DNA of 41,492 nucleotides, taken from assembly GCA_934359255.1 (NCBI GenBank), contig CAKRLG010000021.1, positions 1 to 41,492 of the forward strand. Reading direction: 5' to 3'. Made by a program: the position numbers and the translations under genes. Each line of letters starts with the position of its first letter. Position 1 is the stretch's first letter. This DNA comes from an uncultured Ruminococcus sp. (GTDB lineage: Bacteria > Bacillota > Clostridia > Lachnospirales > Lachnospiraceae). The notes under the pieces are model-generated. The model searched no databases and was not told where the DNA came from. It was given only the letters and a program-made list of their open reading frames with translations. Positions 1 to 6,615 of the stretch are shown here, piece after piece.

Positions 1-58
1 TTTTTCTTTATTTTATCATGAAAAAGGGAAATGAAACATGCGTTTTGTGCAATTTTTA

Positions 59-77
59 TTTTTCAAACACGCTCTAG
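59..77. repeat. Right-end fragment of the 164-bp MITE-like element
   Basis: The bases TTTTTCAAACACGCTCTAG match, with one difference, the right terminal repeat of the element at 14913-15076. No left end lies in the visible sequence, so this is a relic or solo end just past the stop codon of the histidine phosphatase gene. Nothing else is recognisable in positions 1-93. Confidence 0.5.
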
Positions 78-93
78 TACATCCGGATAGCAA

Positions 94-825
94 TTAATCG
101 TGTCTCTCATCCTCATTGTCATAACACTCACAAAACCGCGCTGTAAATGCCGGTGGCTCATCTTTTACATACAGGTGAGAAATATCTCCGAAAGAACTCA
201 TACGGAAACATGCGATCCCCGGGCGGCGCTCCTCAGTGATAAGAGTTGTGACGGAACTTGGAGCGGCGCAGGTGCCGTGCCATAAAACCATTGGGGAAAT
301 GTGCAGCAGGTGACTTAACAGCACACATTCCAGACCAAAATGGCAGAAGAAGACAATGGTATCGTTGTTTGCTTCCTCAACACGGTAGGTAAGACCATCG
401 CGGACATATCCATGGCTGGCAAGCAGGGCATCAAAGTTTGAGGTTACCCAGTCATATTCTTCTTTGACATGTCCATCCATCATCACAGGAACTTTCCACC
501 ATTCATCCGGCAGGTAAAAACGAGGTTCTGCGGTCCAGTCCTGTGGTAGCCAGTCCCAGGAGACCATTTCCTTTTCCGGGACATCCGGGCGGTGGATCGG
601 TGCATCAAATTCGCGAAGCCAAGGTTCTTCGGTGGCGGTGCGGTTCATTTTCTTTAAGGTCAGGGATGCGGTGTCTCTGGCTCTTCCGAGGGGAGAGACA
701 TAAAAGGCTTTCACATCCAGTTTTGCAAGTTTTTCGGAAAGATAATCCACTTCTTTCCATCCTTTTGGCGTCAGGGAGTCGATGGTATAATCGGGATCTC
801 CGTGACGGACGATCAGTAATTTCAT
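94..825 (-). CDS. Histidine phosphatase family protein (phosphoglycerate mutase-like)
   Basis: A 243-residue protein of the histidine phosphatase (phosphoglycerate mutase) superfamily, probably a cytoplasmic phosphomonoesterase of unknown substrate. The N-terminus MKLLIVRHGD carries the RHG motif with catalytic His8. SPLGRARDTA (residues 44-53) supplies the phosphate-binding arginine region, and the second active-site histidine lies in FFCHFGLE (His162). The frame stays open about 50 codons further upstream, but an AGGAGG sits just before the ATG at 825, so I start there. The middle of the protein is rich in Trp and acidic residues, as in uncharacterised Firmicute members rather than glycolytic mutases. 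It lies 26 bp downstream of the next minus-strand gene, probably in one transcript. The family call is secure; the substrate is unknown. Confidence 0.88.
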   Translation of the reverse strand: MKLLIVRHGDPDYTIDSLTPKGWKEVDYLSEKLAKLDVKAFYVSPLGRARDTASLTLKKMNRTATEEPWLREFDAPIHRPDVPEKEMVSWDWLPQDWTAEPRFYLPDEWWKVPVMMDGHVKEEYDWVTSNFDALLASHGYVRDGLTYRVEEANNDTIVFFCHFGLECVLLSHLLHISPMVLWHGTCAAPSSVTTLITEERRPGIACFRMSSFGDISHLYVKDEPPAFTARFCECYDNEDERHD

Positions 826-851
826 ATAGTATCCTCCTGTGTGTAAAATAA

Positions 852-1643
852 TTAGTATTTTCTGGTAATGTAGCAGATATTGGAAAACAGCGGGCAGCTT
901 TTTGTCCATGCAAAGTTCCGGTACTCTTTCCAGTTGATATACCATTCCTGCCCCCAGCTGCTGATCCGCAGCCATCCGTGTTCGATGCCGGTAACAGTCA
1001 CATAGTGTGCACGGGTGGAAGAAAATTTTATGTAAACTCCATCACCGGTTTTCCTGTACAGAGGAAGCCGGTCTTTTTTCCAGATCAGCGGGAAGTTACC
1101 GCCGATGGATAAGATGACCGGGATATCCTGACGGAGCAGATAACCGATCTCTTTGCCGGTATTCCGATATCCGATATGCCAGCAGGCACGGTAAGGGAGG
1201 CGGCGGAGTAAGAAAGCCAGATTCAGTCCTGTGGAGAGCATCAGACCGTTGATTCCGAGACGGGGAAGAATCGGAAAGAGGTGATGCAGTTTTTTTACCG
1301 ATCGCTCATAGTCTTCCCAGGAACAGGAATTATCGGTCAGCCGTTTTCCGGAACGATGGCGGCTTGCCTGCGCGGTCAGAGATTCTTTCCGCTCCAGATA
1401 CCACAGCAGATCATGCGCCGCGATCAGACCACAGCCGTATCCGCGGATCGAAGGGGAGGAAAACCAGGTCTGGTTACCGCCGCAGGAAGCGCCCTCCGGT
1501 CGCTGCACGGAAAGTTCCAAAGTGAGACTTCGTGAGCCGGTTTCGGATAAAGAAGTTCTGTGGGAAGGTCTTTGAAAGAGGCGGTTACAGGATTTTCTCA
1601 ATGTATTGGTTTTGCGTGGAGTATGAATTATGTTGTGTGTCAT
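852..1643 (-). CDS. Putative C39-like (papain-fold) cysteine peptidase domain protein
   Basis: A 263-residue protein that I place only tentatively. Residues 66-82 contain GYGCGLIAAHDLL, like the nucleophile helix of C39 and papain-like peptidases (Cys71). AHYVTVTGIE (around His213) followed by ISSWGQEWYI (227-236) looks like the catalytic His strand and the following SSWG strand. There is no clear signal peptide or membrane segment. The first ~60 residues are basic and low in similarity to anything I recognise. The start at 1643 is supported by a GGAGG about 6 bases upstream. It probably forms a two-gene transcript with the histidine phosphatase downstream. Substrate and cleavage activity are not predictable from sequence, and it could be a peptidase-fold protein without proteolytic function. 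Confidence 0.6.
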   Translation of the reverse strand: MTHNIIHTPRKTNTLRKSCNRLFQRPSHRTSLSETGSRSLTLELSVQRPEGASCGGNQTWFSSPSIRGYGCGLIAAHDLLWYLERKESLTAQASRHRSGKRLTDNSCSWEDYERSVKKLHHLFPILPRLGINGLMLSTGLNLAFLLRRLPYRACWHIGYRNTGKEIGYLLRQDIPVILSIGGNFPLIWKKDRLPLYRKTGDGVYIKFSSTRAHYVTVTGIEHGWLRISSWGQEWYINWKEYRNFAWTKSCPLFSNICYITRKY

Positions 1644-1672
1644 AAAAACCTCCGTATAGAATAAAAAGTATG

Positions 1673-1699
1673 CTAGAGCCTTTTTCAGACACGCTCTAG
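1673..1699. repeat. Minimal derivative of the 164-bp MITE-like element
   Basis: CTAGAGC is joined directly to the right end CCTTTTTCAGACACGCTCTAG of the element at 14913-15076, so almost all of the interior is missing. It lies in the upstream region of the peptidase-like gene on the minus strand. Confidence 0.6.
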
Positions 1700-1705
1700 G
1701 ATTTT

Positions 1706-1728
1706 GTAACTGTTCAGTGAACAGTTAC
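1706..1728. repeat. 23-bp perfect palindrome, fused ends of the 142-bp element family
   Basis: GTAACTGTTCA, G, TGAACAGTTAC: an 11-bp perfect inverted repeat around one central base. The arms match the termini of the 142-bp elements at 5216-5357 and 6358-6499, so it can be read as that element reduced to its two ends. It is 6 bp from the reduced copy of the other repeat family. Confidence 0.55.
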
Positions 1729-1848
1729 AAAAGATTACAGAAAAGCCATGTCCCGGCACACTTTACCGGAACATGACTCTCTTTCATTACATTACATAGC
1801 AATCATTGGTTTGGTAAATCCATTTTCATGATGCGAGTAAACAACAGT

Positions 1849-3222
1849 TTATAAAGTTTCCGCGATTCTTCTTGCCACATACACGCCGCTGGCAGATGCA
1901 TGGGACAGGGAGTGGGTAACGCCGCTTCCGTCACCGATGATATAGAGCCCTTTGTACGGGCTTTCCAGATTCTCATCGATATCCACTTCCATATTATAGA
2001 ATTTTACTTCGACACCGTACAGCAGGGTATCGTCATTTGCCGTACCAGGTGCGATCTTATCCAGGGCGTAGATCATCTCGATGATACCGTCCAGGATACG
2101 TTTTGGCAGAACCAGACTCAGATCTCCGGGAGTAGCGGACAGGGTCGGGCGAACCAGACCTTCTTCGATACGGTTGACGGTACTGCGTCGGCCACGTACC
2201 AGATCACCGAAACGCTGTACGATCACGCCGCCACCCAGCATATTGGAGAGACGGGCGATACTCTCGCCGTATCCGTTACTGTCTTTGAATGGCTCGGAGA
2301 AGTGTTTGGATACCAGCAGGGCGAAGTTCGTGTTTTCTGTGTATTTTGCCGGATCTTCGTAGCTGTGACCGTTTGCGGTTATGATGCCGTTCGTATTCTC
2401 ATTTACCACGATGCCGTTGGGATTCATACAGAAGGTACGGACATTATCCTCGAACTTCTCGGTGCGGTATACGATCTTGCTCTCATACAGCTCATCGGTG
2501 AGATGGGAGAAGACAACGGCCGGGAGTTCGACACGGACGCCCAGATCGACACGGTTGGACTTTGTAGGAATCTGCAGATCCTTACAGACAGTTTCCATCC
2601 ATTTGCTGCCGCTTCGACCGACAGAGATGATACACTGTTTACAGGTGGCAGTCTCATCTTTGCCATAATGCAGGGTGTACATGGAATCGTTATATTCGAC
2701 AGAAGTTACAGGAGTCAGGAAGAAGAAATCCACCTGCTCTTTCAGTTCATTGTACAGATTTTCCAGAACCACATAGTTGATATCCGTTCCCAGATGACGG
2801 ACAGAAGCATCCAGCAGTTTCAGCTTGTTCTGGATACACAGCTTTTTGAATTTGGTTCCGGCTGTGGAGAACATACGGGTATTTTCACCGCCGTGGGAGA
2901 CGTTGATCTCATCCACGTATTTCATCAGATCCAGAGCGGTCTTTTTGCCGATATGTTCGTAAAGAGTTCCACCGAAGTCGTTGGTGATATTGTATTTTCC
3001 ATCGGAAAATGCACCGGCGCCGCCGAAACCGCTCATGATCGCGCAGGTTTTGCAGCCGATACAGGTTTTTACTTTTTCACCGTCGATGGGGCAGTGGCGT
3101 TTGCTTAACGGATTACCTGCCTCAAATACAGCAATTTTCAACCCCGGTTTTTTCTGAACCAGTTCATAGGCAGAAAAGATTCCGCCGGGACCGGCTCCCA
3201 CAATAATTACATCATACATCAT
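1849..3222 (-). CDS. FAD-dependent oxidoreductase, COG2509 family
   Basis: A 457-residue flavoprotein of the uncharacterised FAD-dependent dehydrogenase family COG2509. YDVIIVGAGPGGIFSAYEL (residues 3-21) is the dinucleotide-binding strand-turn-helix with GxGxxG. It is followed by a family-typical cysteine cluster (Cys44, 54, 57, 60) and SGFGGAGAFSDGKYN. A second flavin motif near the C-terminus reads GLYIIGDGSGVTHSLSHAS. Two tandem ATGs occur at 3222 and 3219, with AGAGGTGA 6 bases upstream; the frame opens further upstream, but that part lies in the leader. The physiological electron donor and acceptor are not known for this family. It is monocistronic as far as visible, with its own promoter and a leader that contains a terminator hairpin. 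Confidence 0.85.
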   Translation of the reverse strand: MMYDVIIVGAGPGGIFSAYELVQKKPGLKIAVFEAGNPLSKRHCPIDGEKVKTCIGCKTCAIMSGFGGAGAFSDGKYNITNDFGGTLYEHIGKKTALDLMKYVDEINVSHGGENTRMFSTAGTKFKKLCIQNKLKLLDASVRHLGTDINYVVLENLYNELKEQVDFFFLTPVTSVEYNDSMYTLHYGKDETATCKQCIISVGRSGSKWMETVCKDLQIPTKSNRVDLGVRVELPAVVFSHLTDELYESKIVYRTEKFEDNVRTFCMNPNGIVVNENTNGIITANGHSYEDPAKYTENTNFALLVSKHFSEPFKDSNGYGESIARLSNMLGGGVIVQRFGDLVRGRRSTVNRIEEGLVRPTLSATPGDLSLVLPKRILDGIIEMIYALDKIAPGTANDDTLLYGVEVKFYNMEVDIDENLESPYKGLYIIGDGSGVTHSLSHASASGVYVARRIAETL

Positions 3223-3256
3223 AGTTGTCACCTCTGTTTTCGTAAGACTGAACGTA

Positions 3257-3288
3257 TAAAAAAAGCCCGTATCCATGGAAAGAATACG
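3257..3288 (-). terminator. Terminator-like hairpin inside the 5' leader of the COG2509 gene
   Basis: On the minus strand CGTATTC pairs with GGATACG (7 bp, one G-U, 7-nt loop), followed by GGC and a run of seven T. It lies 34 bp before the start codon, downstream of the promoter at 3364-3393, so it would end transcription before the gene unless prevented. This suggests attenuation. Confidence 0.6.
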
Positions 3289-3357
3289 AGTCTGTACTCA
3301 CGCAGGGTATCCCGCGGGGCGTTTTCATGCGAAAGCCATGTGTTCGTTTGAGTTCTC
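3289..3357 (-). promoter_or_regulatory. Structured leader of unknown class upstream of the COG2509 gene
   Basis: On the minus strand ACTCA pairs with TGAGT across the region, enclosing CATG/CATG and CGCGGG/CCTGCG hairpins. The 3' strand GAGT can instead pair with the ACTC just before the terminator, so two exclusive folds can be drawn. It does not match any riboswitch class I know. Plus-strand bases 3307-3329 resemble the core of the 142-bp repeat, so part of it may be a repeat relic. Confidence 0.35.
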
Positions 3358-3363
3358 TGTTTC

Positions 3364-3393
3364 ATTATAGCGAATGGTCGAAGTACTTGTCAA
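3364..3393 (-). promoter_or_regulatory. Promoter for the COG2509 oxidoreductase gene
   Basis: On the minus strand TTGACA (3393-3388) and TATAAT (3369-3364) are both perfect sigma-A hexamers, 18 bp apart. Initiation near 3357 gives a leader of about 135 nt. Confidence 0.75.
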
Positions 3394-3441
3394 GGAATAA
3401 CGTTATGCAGGGAGAAAATGAGGAAAAAATGTAAAAACCTA

Positions 3442-3470
3442 TTGACTTGGGGGGAATATGGTGGTAATAT
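3442..3470 (+). promoter_or_regulatory. Promoter for metY, followed by a ~235-nt leader
   Basis: TTGACT (3442-3447), 17 bp, TAATAT (3465-3470). Transcription from about 3477 leaves a long untranslated leader up to 3711. I looked for the conserved segments of SAM-I, SAM-II and T-box leaders and did not find them. The leader contains a purine-rich stretch (3490-3520) and several GGAC/GTCC segments that could pair, but no clear terminator. Confidence 0.6.
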
Positions 3471-3711
3471 ATGCTCATAAACATACCAGAGAGGTAGGGA
3501 ATAGGGAAATGAAAGAGAGATTACCCTTTTTAGTCCGCCACAATTACAGATTTGGACGAATGTGAAGCACAAAAGTGTGACCGTCAGAGATTCCGCAGCG
3601 GATCCGGCGAACAGCAGTCCGAAGAGCGGAAGAAAAAGTAAAAAGTAAAAAGTGAAACTAATGCCCCAAGAGGGATTCGATATTACAGAAAGAATAAGAG
3701 GAGAAAAGACT

Positions 3712-4998
3712 ATGAGCAAGAATTACAAATTTGAAACTTTACAGGTACATGCAGGACAGGAACATCCGGACCCGGCTACAGATGCGAGAGCAGTGCCGAT
3801 CTACGCAACAACATCTTATGTATTCAAAGATTCCGCACAGGCAGCAGGACGTTTCGGACTGACAGAAGGCGGTAACATTTATTCCCGTCTGATGAACCCG
3901 ACAAGCTCTGTTTTCGAAGAGAGAGTAGCAGCTCTGGAAGGCGGTGCAGCGGCTCTGGCTACAGCAACCGGTTCCGCAGCCATCACATACGCAGTACAGA
4001 ATATTGCAACAGCAGGGGATCATATCGTATCTTCCGCACACGTTTATGGTGGAACATACAACCTGTTTGCAAATACCTTAAAAGAGCAGGGAATCTCCGT
4101 AACATTCGTAGATCCTTCTGATCCGGAGAACTTCCGTAAAGCCATCCAGCCAAACACCAAACTTCTGTATGGTGAGACACTGGGTAACCCGAACTCCGAT
4201 GTTCTGGATCTGGAAGCAGTATCCGCAATCGCTCATGAAAACGGTATTCCGCTGATCGTAGACAGCACATTTGCTACACCGTTCCTGCTTCGTCCACTGG
4301 AGCATGGCGCAGATATCGTAGTACATTCTGCAACCAAGTTCATGGGTGGACACGGAAGCGTAATGGGTGGTGTCATCGTTGACGGTGGTAAATTCGACTG
4401 GACCCAGAACGACAAGTTCCCGGGAATCACAAAACCAAACCCATCTTACCATGGTGTTGTATTCAGCGAAGCATGCGGAAACATCGCTTATGTAATGAAG
4501 ATCCGTACTACTCTGATGAGAGATCAGGGAGCTACTATTTCTCCATTTAACTCTTTCCTGCTTCTGCAGGGACTGGAGACACTGTCTCTTCGTGTAGAAC
4601 GTCATGTGGAAAACGCTCTGAAGGTTGTTGAATTCCTGAAGAACCATCCACAGGTAGAAAAAGTGAACCATCCATCTCTGGCAGAAGGCCATCAGCTGGA
4701 TCTGTATAACAAATATTTCCCGAACGGAGCCGCTTCCATCTTTACTTTTGAAGTAAAAGGCGGACAGGAGAAAGCACAGAAATTCACAGAATCTCTGGAA
4801 TTATTCTCACTGCTGGCTAACGTAGCAGACGTAAAATCTCTGGTTATCCATCCGGCATCCACCACCCATTCTCAGATGGATGAAGAGGAACTGCGTGAAG
4901 GCGGTATCACACCAAGCACCGTACGTCTGTCCATCGGTACAGAAAACATCGACGATATCATCGCTGATCTGGAGCATGGTTTTGAAATAATTAAATAA
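3712..4998 (+). CDS. metY: O-acetylhomoserine aminocarboxypropyltransferase (O-acetylhomoserine sulfhydrylase)
   Basis: A 428-residue cytoplasmic PLP enzyme of the Cys/Met metabolism family. It would make homocysteine (or methionine) from O-acetylhomoserine and sulfide (or methanethiol), giving direct sulfhydrylation for methionine synthesis. The N-terminal segment [19 protein letters not shown] and the position of YSRLMNPT (57-64) are typical of MetY rather than cystathionine synthase. [11 protein letters not shown] contains the Schiff-base lysine (Lys209). Length matches the family. The ATG at 3712 follows AAGAGGAG; a longer reading frame upstream is the leader. It is alone in its unit, ending before the riboswitch region at 5063. 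Methionine or cysteine control through the leader is plausible but not shown. Confidence 0.92.
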   Translation: MSKNYKFETLQVHAGQEHPDPATDARAVPIYATTSYVFKDSAQAAGRFGLTEGGNIYSRLMNPTSSVFEERVAALEGGAAALATATGSAAITYAVQNIATAGDHIVSSAHVYGGTYNLFANTLKEQGISVTFVDPSDPENFRKAIQPNTKLLYGETLGNPNSDVLDLEAVSAIAHENGIPLIVDSTFATPFLLRPLEHGADIVVHSATKFMGGHGSVMGGVIVDGGKFDWTQNDKFPGITKPNPSYHGVVFSEACGNIAYVMKIRTTLMRDQGATISPFNSFLLLQGLETLSLRVERHVENALKVVEFLKNHPQVEKVNHPSLAEGHQLDLYNKYFPNGAASIFTFEVKGGQEKAQKFTESLELFSLLANVADVKSLVIHPASTTHSQMDEEELREGGITPSTVRLSIGTENIDDIIADLEHGFEIIK

Positions 4999-5021
4999 TA
5001 TAAAATATTGAATTATTCTGA

Positions 5022-5051
5022 TTGACATATCAAGTTATCCTTTGATATTCT
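5022..5051 (+). promoter_or_regulatory. Promoter for the riboswitch-antiporter transcript
   Basis: TTGACA (5022-5027) with TATTCT (5046-5051) 18 bp downstream, starting about 25 bp after the metY stop codon. The expected start near 5057 fits the 5' edge of the aptamer. Confidence 0.55.
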
Positions 5052-5062
5052 AATAGAAGATA

Positions 5063-5133
5063 ACAGGGAGTAGTTCACACCAGTCAGGTGTTGGATGCCT
5101 CGTCATCACGTCGAAAGACCGGGGGATCCACTG
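5063..5133 (+). ncRNA. yybP-ykoY-type (manganese) riboswitch
   Basis: The segment begins ACAGGGAGTAG, matching the GGGGAGUAG signature at the 5' strand of this class. It then has a short hairpin (ACACC/GGTGT) and the CGTCATCACG internal loop. That loop is enclosed by CCTCG/CGGGG and capped by GTC-GAAA-GAC. The segment closes with CCACTG, which can pair back to the 5' strand. A strong terminator follows at once. The class senses Mn2+ and commonly controls cation exporters (TerC, MntP, P-type ATPases); a cation antiporter gene downstream fits. The first conserved block has three rather than four G, so I am fairly but not fully sure. Confidence 0.68.
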
Positions 5134-5138
5134 AAAGA

Positions 5139-5192
5139 AGAACGAGACTTTTATCGCATTATTTGTGTGCGGTGGAAGTCTCGTTCTTTTTC
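5139..5192 (+). terminator. Intrinsic terminator, likely the riboswitch expression platform
   Basis: AGAACGAGACTT (5139-5150) pairs perfectly with AAGTCTCGTTCT (5176-5187), followed by TTTTT. It lies six bases after the aptamer and before the antiporter gene. Confidence 0.85.
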
Positions 5193-5215
5193 TGTATATA
5201 AAAAGAAACGTCGAC

Positions 5216-5357
5216 ATAACTATTCAGTAGGTAGTATCCCGCGAGGTGTTTTGGCATGAATATGCCAAAATCCCGAGACATACAAGCCAAAATGCCATCA
5301 CCGAAGGTGATTTTAAATGCATTTTGGCTCGTAACTGTGAAGGTACTGAACAGTTAC
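5216..5357. repeat. 142-bp palindromic repeat element, copy 1
   Basis: Nearly identical to 6358-6499 and of equal length. The ends are inverted (ATAACTATTCAG against CTGAACAGTTAC). The interior holds a perfect hairpin TTTTGGCAT-gaat-ATGCCAAAA and a larger one, GCCAAAATGC/GCATTTTGGC, around ATCACC-gaa-GGTGAT. It lies between the riboswitch terminator and the antiporter start. A short open frame begins inside it and runs into the antiporter frame, but this is fortuitous. Confidence 0.85.
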
Positions 5358-5413
5358 ACGCCGACAAAGAACCGGACATTTCCAGGGCACACGGAAAGCA
5401 GGAGGGAAAGAGA

Positions 5414-6340
5414 ATGGAAATGATTTTACAGGTGTTGTTGCTGGCGTTGGGCTTTTTAATGTTGGTGAAAGGTGCTGACTGGTTTGTGGATGGAGCATCG
5501 GGAATTGCAGAACGATTCGGGATTCCCCAGTTGGTAGTCGGATTGACCATTGTGGCTATGGGAACAAGTATGCCGGAGGCTGCAGTGAGTATCAACTCAG
5601 CCTTAAAAGGGAACGCGGGAATTACGATCGGAAACATTGTGGGGAGCAATATTTTGAATATTCTGATCATTCTTGGTATTACTGCGGTGATCACAACGGT
5701 GGCGGTACAGAAATCTACGATATGGATCGAGATTCCTTATATGATGATAATTACGGTTCTGTTACTGGTACTGGGAAAAAGCGGAAATCAGATTACACTC
5801 AGCGAAGGTGTTATCCTCTGGGTGGCATTCTTACTTTATCTGGGATATCTGTTTTATTGTGCAAAAAAGAACAAAGAAGAAGTGGTCGCGGAGGAAGCAA
5901 AACCGATGTGGAAATTGCTTTTTGCAACGGTACTGGGACTGCTGCTGGTGGTCTGGGGAAGTGATGTTACCGTAGATGCGGCAACAGCAATTGCAAGGGT
6001 GCTGGGAATCAGTGAGCGTGTGATCGGTCTTACGGTGGTGGCACTTGGAACATCCCTTCCGGAACTGTTTACTTCGGTGTCGGCAGCGCGGAAAGGAAAA
6101 GCAGACATTGCCATCGGAAATATCGTGGGAAGCAATATTTTCAATATTTTATTCGTGGTAGGTACGGCAGCACTGATTGTTCCGGTGGAGTTTCTCCCGG
6201 GATTTGGCATCGATACGGTGATAGCGCTGGGAGCCGGGCTTTTGTTATGGGTCTGTATCTGGAGAAAACGGGCACTGACCAGACCGGCGGGTATTGTGAT
6301 GCTGATAGCCTATCTGGCTTATTTTATATACCTGATGTAG
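5414..6340 (+). CDS. Sodium/calcium antiporter family protein (CaCA superfamily, YrbG-like)
   Basis: A 308-residue integral membrane cation antiporter of the CaCA superfamily, related to K+-dependent Na+/Ca2+ exchangers. It would export a divalent cation, probably Ca2+ or Mn2+, in exchange for Na+ or H+. The two inverted alpha-repeats are clear: GTSMPEAAVS (50-59) with GNIVGSNILN (73-82), and GTSLPELFTS (212-221) with GNIVGSNIFN (235-244). A hydrophilic loop of about 20 residues (150-165) separates the halves, and about ten membrane helices are expected. I start at the ATG at 5414, which has GGAGGG just upstream; the frame opens earlier only because it runs through the repeat. A Mn2+-type riboswitch upstream suggests Mn2+ as a physiological substrate or signal. 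Confidence 0.88.
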   Translation: MEMILQVLLLALGFLMLVKGADWFVDGASGIAERFGIPQLVVGLTIVAMGTSMPEAAVSINSALKGNAGITIGNIVGSNILNILIILGITAVITTVAVQKSTIWIEIPYMMIITVLLLVLGKSGNQITLSEGVILWVAFLLYLGYLFYCAKKNKEEVVAEEAKPMWKLLFATVLGLLLVVWGSDVTVDAATAIARVLGISERVIGLTVVALGTSLPELFTSVSAARKGKADIAIGNIVGSNIFNILFVVGTAALIVPVEFLPGFGIDTVIALGAGLLLWVCIWRKRALTRPAGIVMLIAYLAYFIYLM

Positions 6341-6357
6341 TTTTTTGAAAATTTCGG

Positions 6358-6499
6358 GTAACTATTCAGTAGGTAGTATTCCGCGAGGTGTTTTGGCATG
6401 AATATGCCAAAATCCCGAGACATACAAGTCAAAATGCCATCACCGAAGGTGATTTTAAATGCATTTTGACTCGTAACTGTGAAGGTACTGAACAGTTAC
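6358..6499. repeat. 142-bp palindromic repeat element, copy 2
   Basis: Same orientation and length as the copy at 5216-5357. The termini are GTAACTATTCAG and CTGAACAGTTAC. Compared with copy 1, the large internal stem reads GTCAAAATGC/GCATTTTGAC instead of GCCAAAATGC/GCATTTTGGC, a paired change that keeps the helix intact. It begins 17 bp after the antiporter stop codon. Confidence 0.85.
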
Positions 6500-6537
6500 A
6501 ATTTCGGAATAAAAGAAAAAGTATACAAGATTCTACA

Positions 6538-6566
6538 TTGCACTTTCCGGAAGGTACTACTATACT
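6538..6566 (+). promoter_or_regulatory. Promoter for the ABC exporter gene
   Basis: TTGCAC (6538-6543), 17 bp spacer, TATACT (6561-6566); the start codon is 50 bp downstream. Confidence 0.6.
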
Positions 6567-6615
6567 AAATGTCATGGAATGAAAAAGTATAGCAGAAACT
6601 ATGGGAGGAAAAAAT

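Noticed and set aside
1900..3108. A 402-codon open frame on the plus strand opposite the COG2509 gene
   Set aside because: It is the shadow of a well-supported flavoprotein on the other strand, has no ribosome binding site and its translation has no recognisable domain.
3471..3711. SAM-I riboswitch or T-box before metY
   Set aside because: The conserved sequence blocks of these classes are not present.
6388..6582. A 64-codon frame inside and past repeat copy 2
   Set aside because: The same peptide start appears in copy 1, so it reflects the repeat sequence. There is no ribosome binding site.
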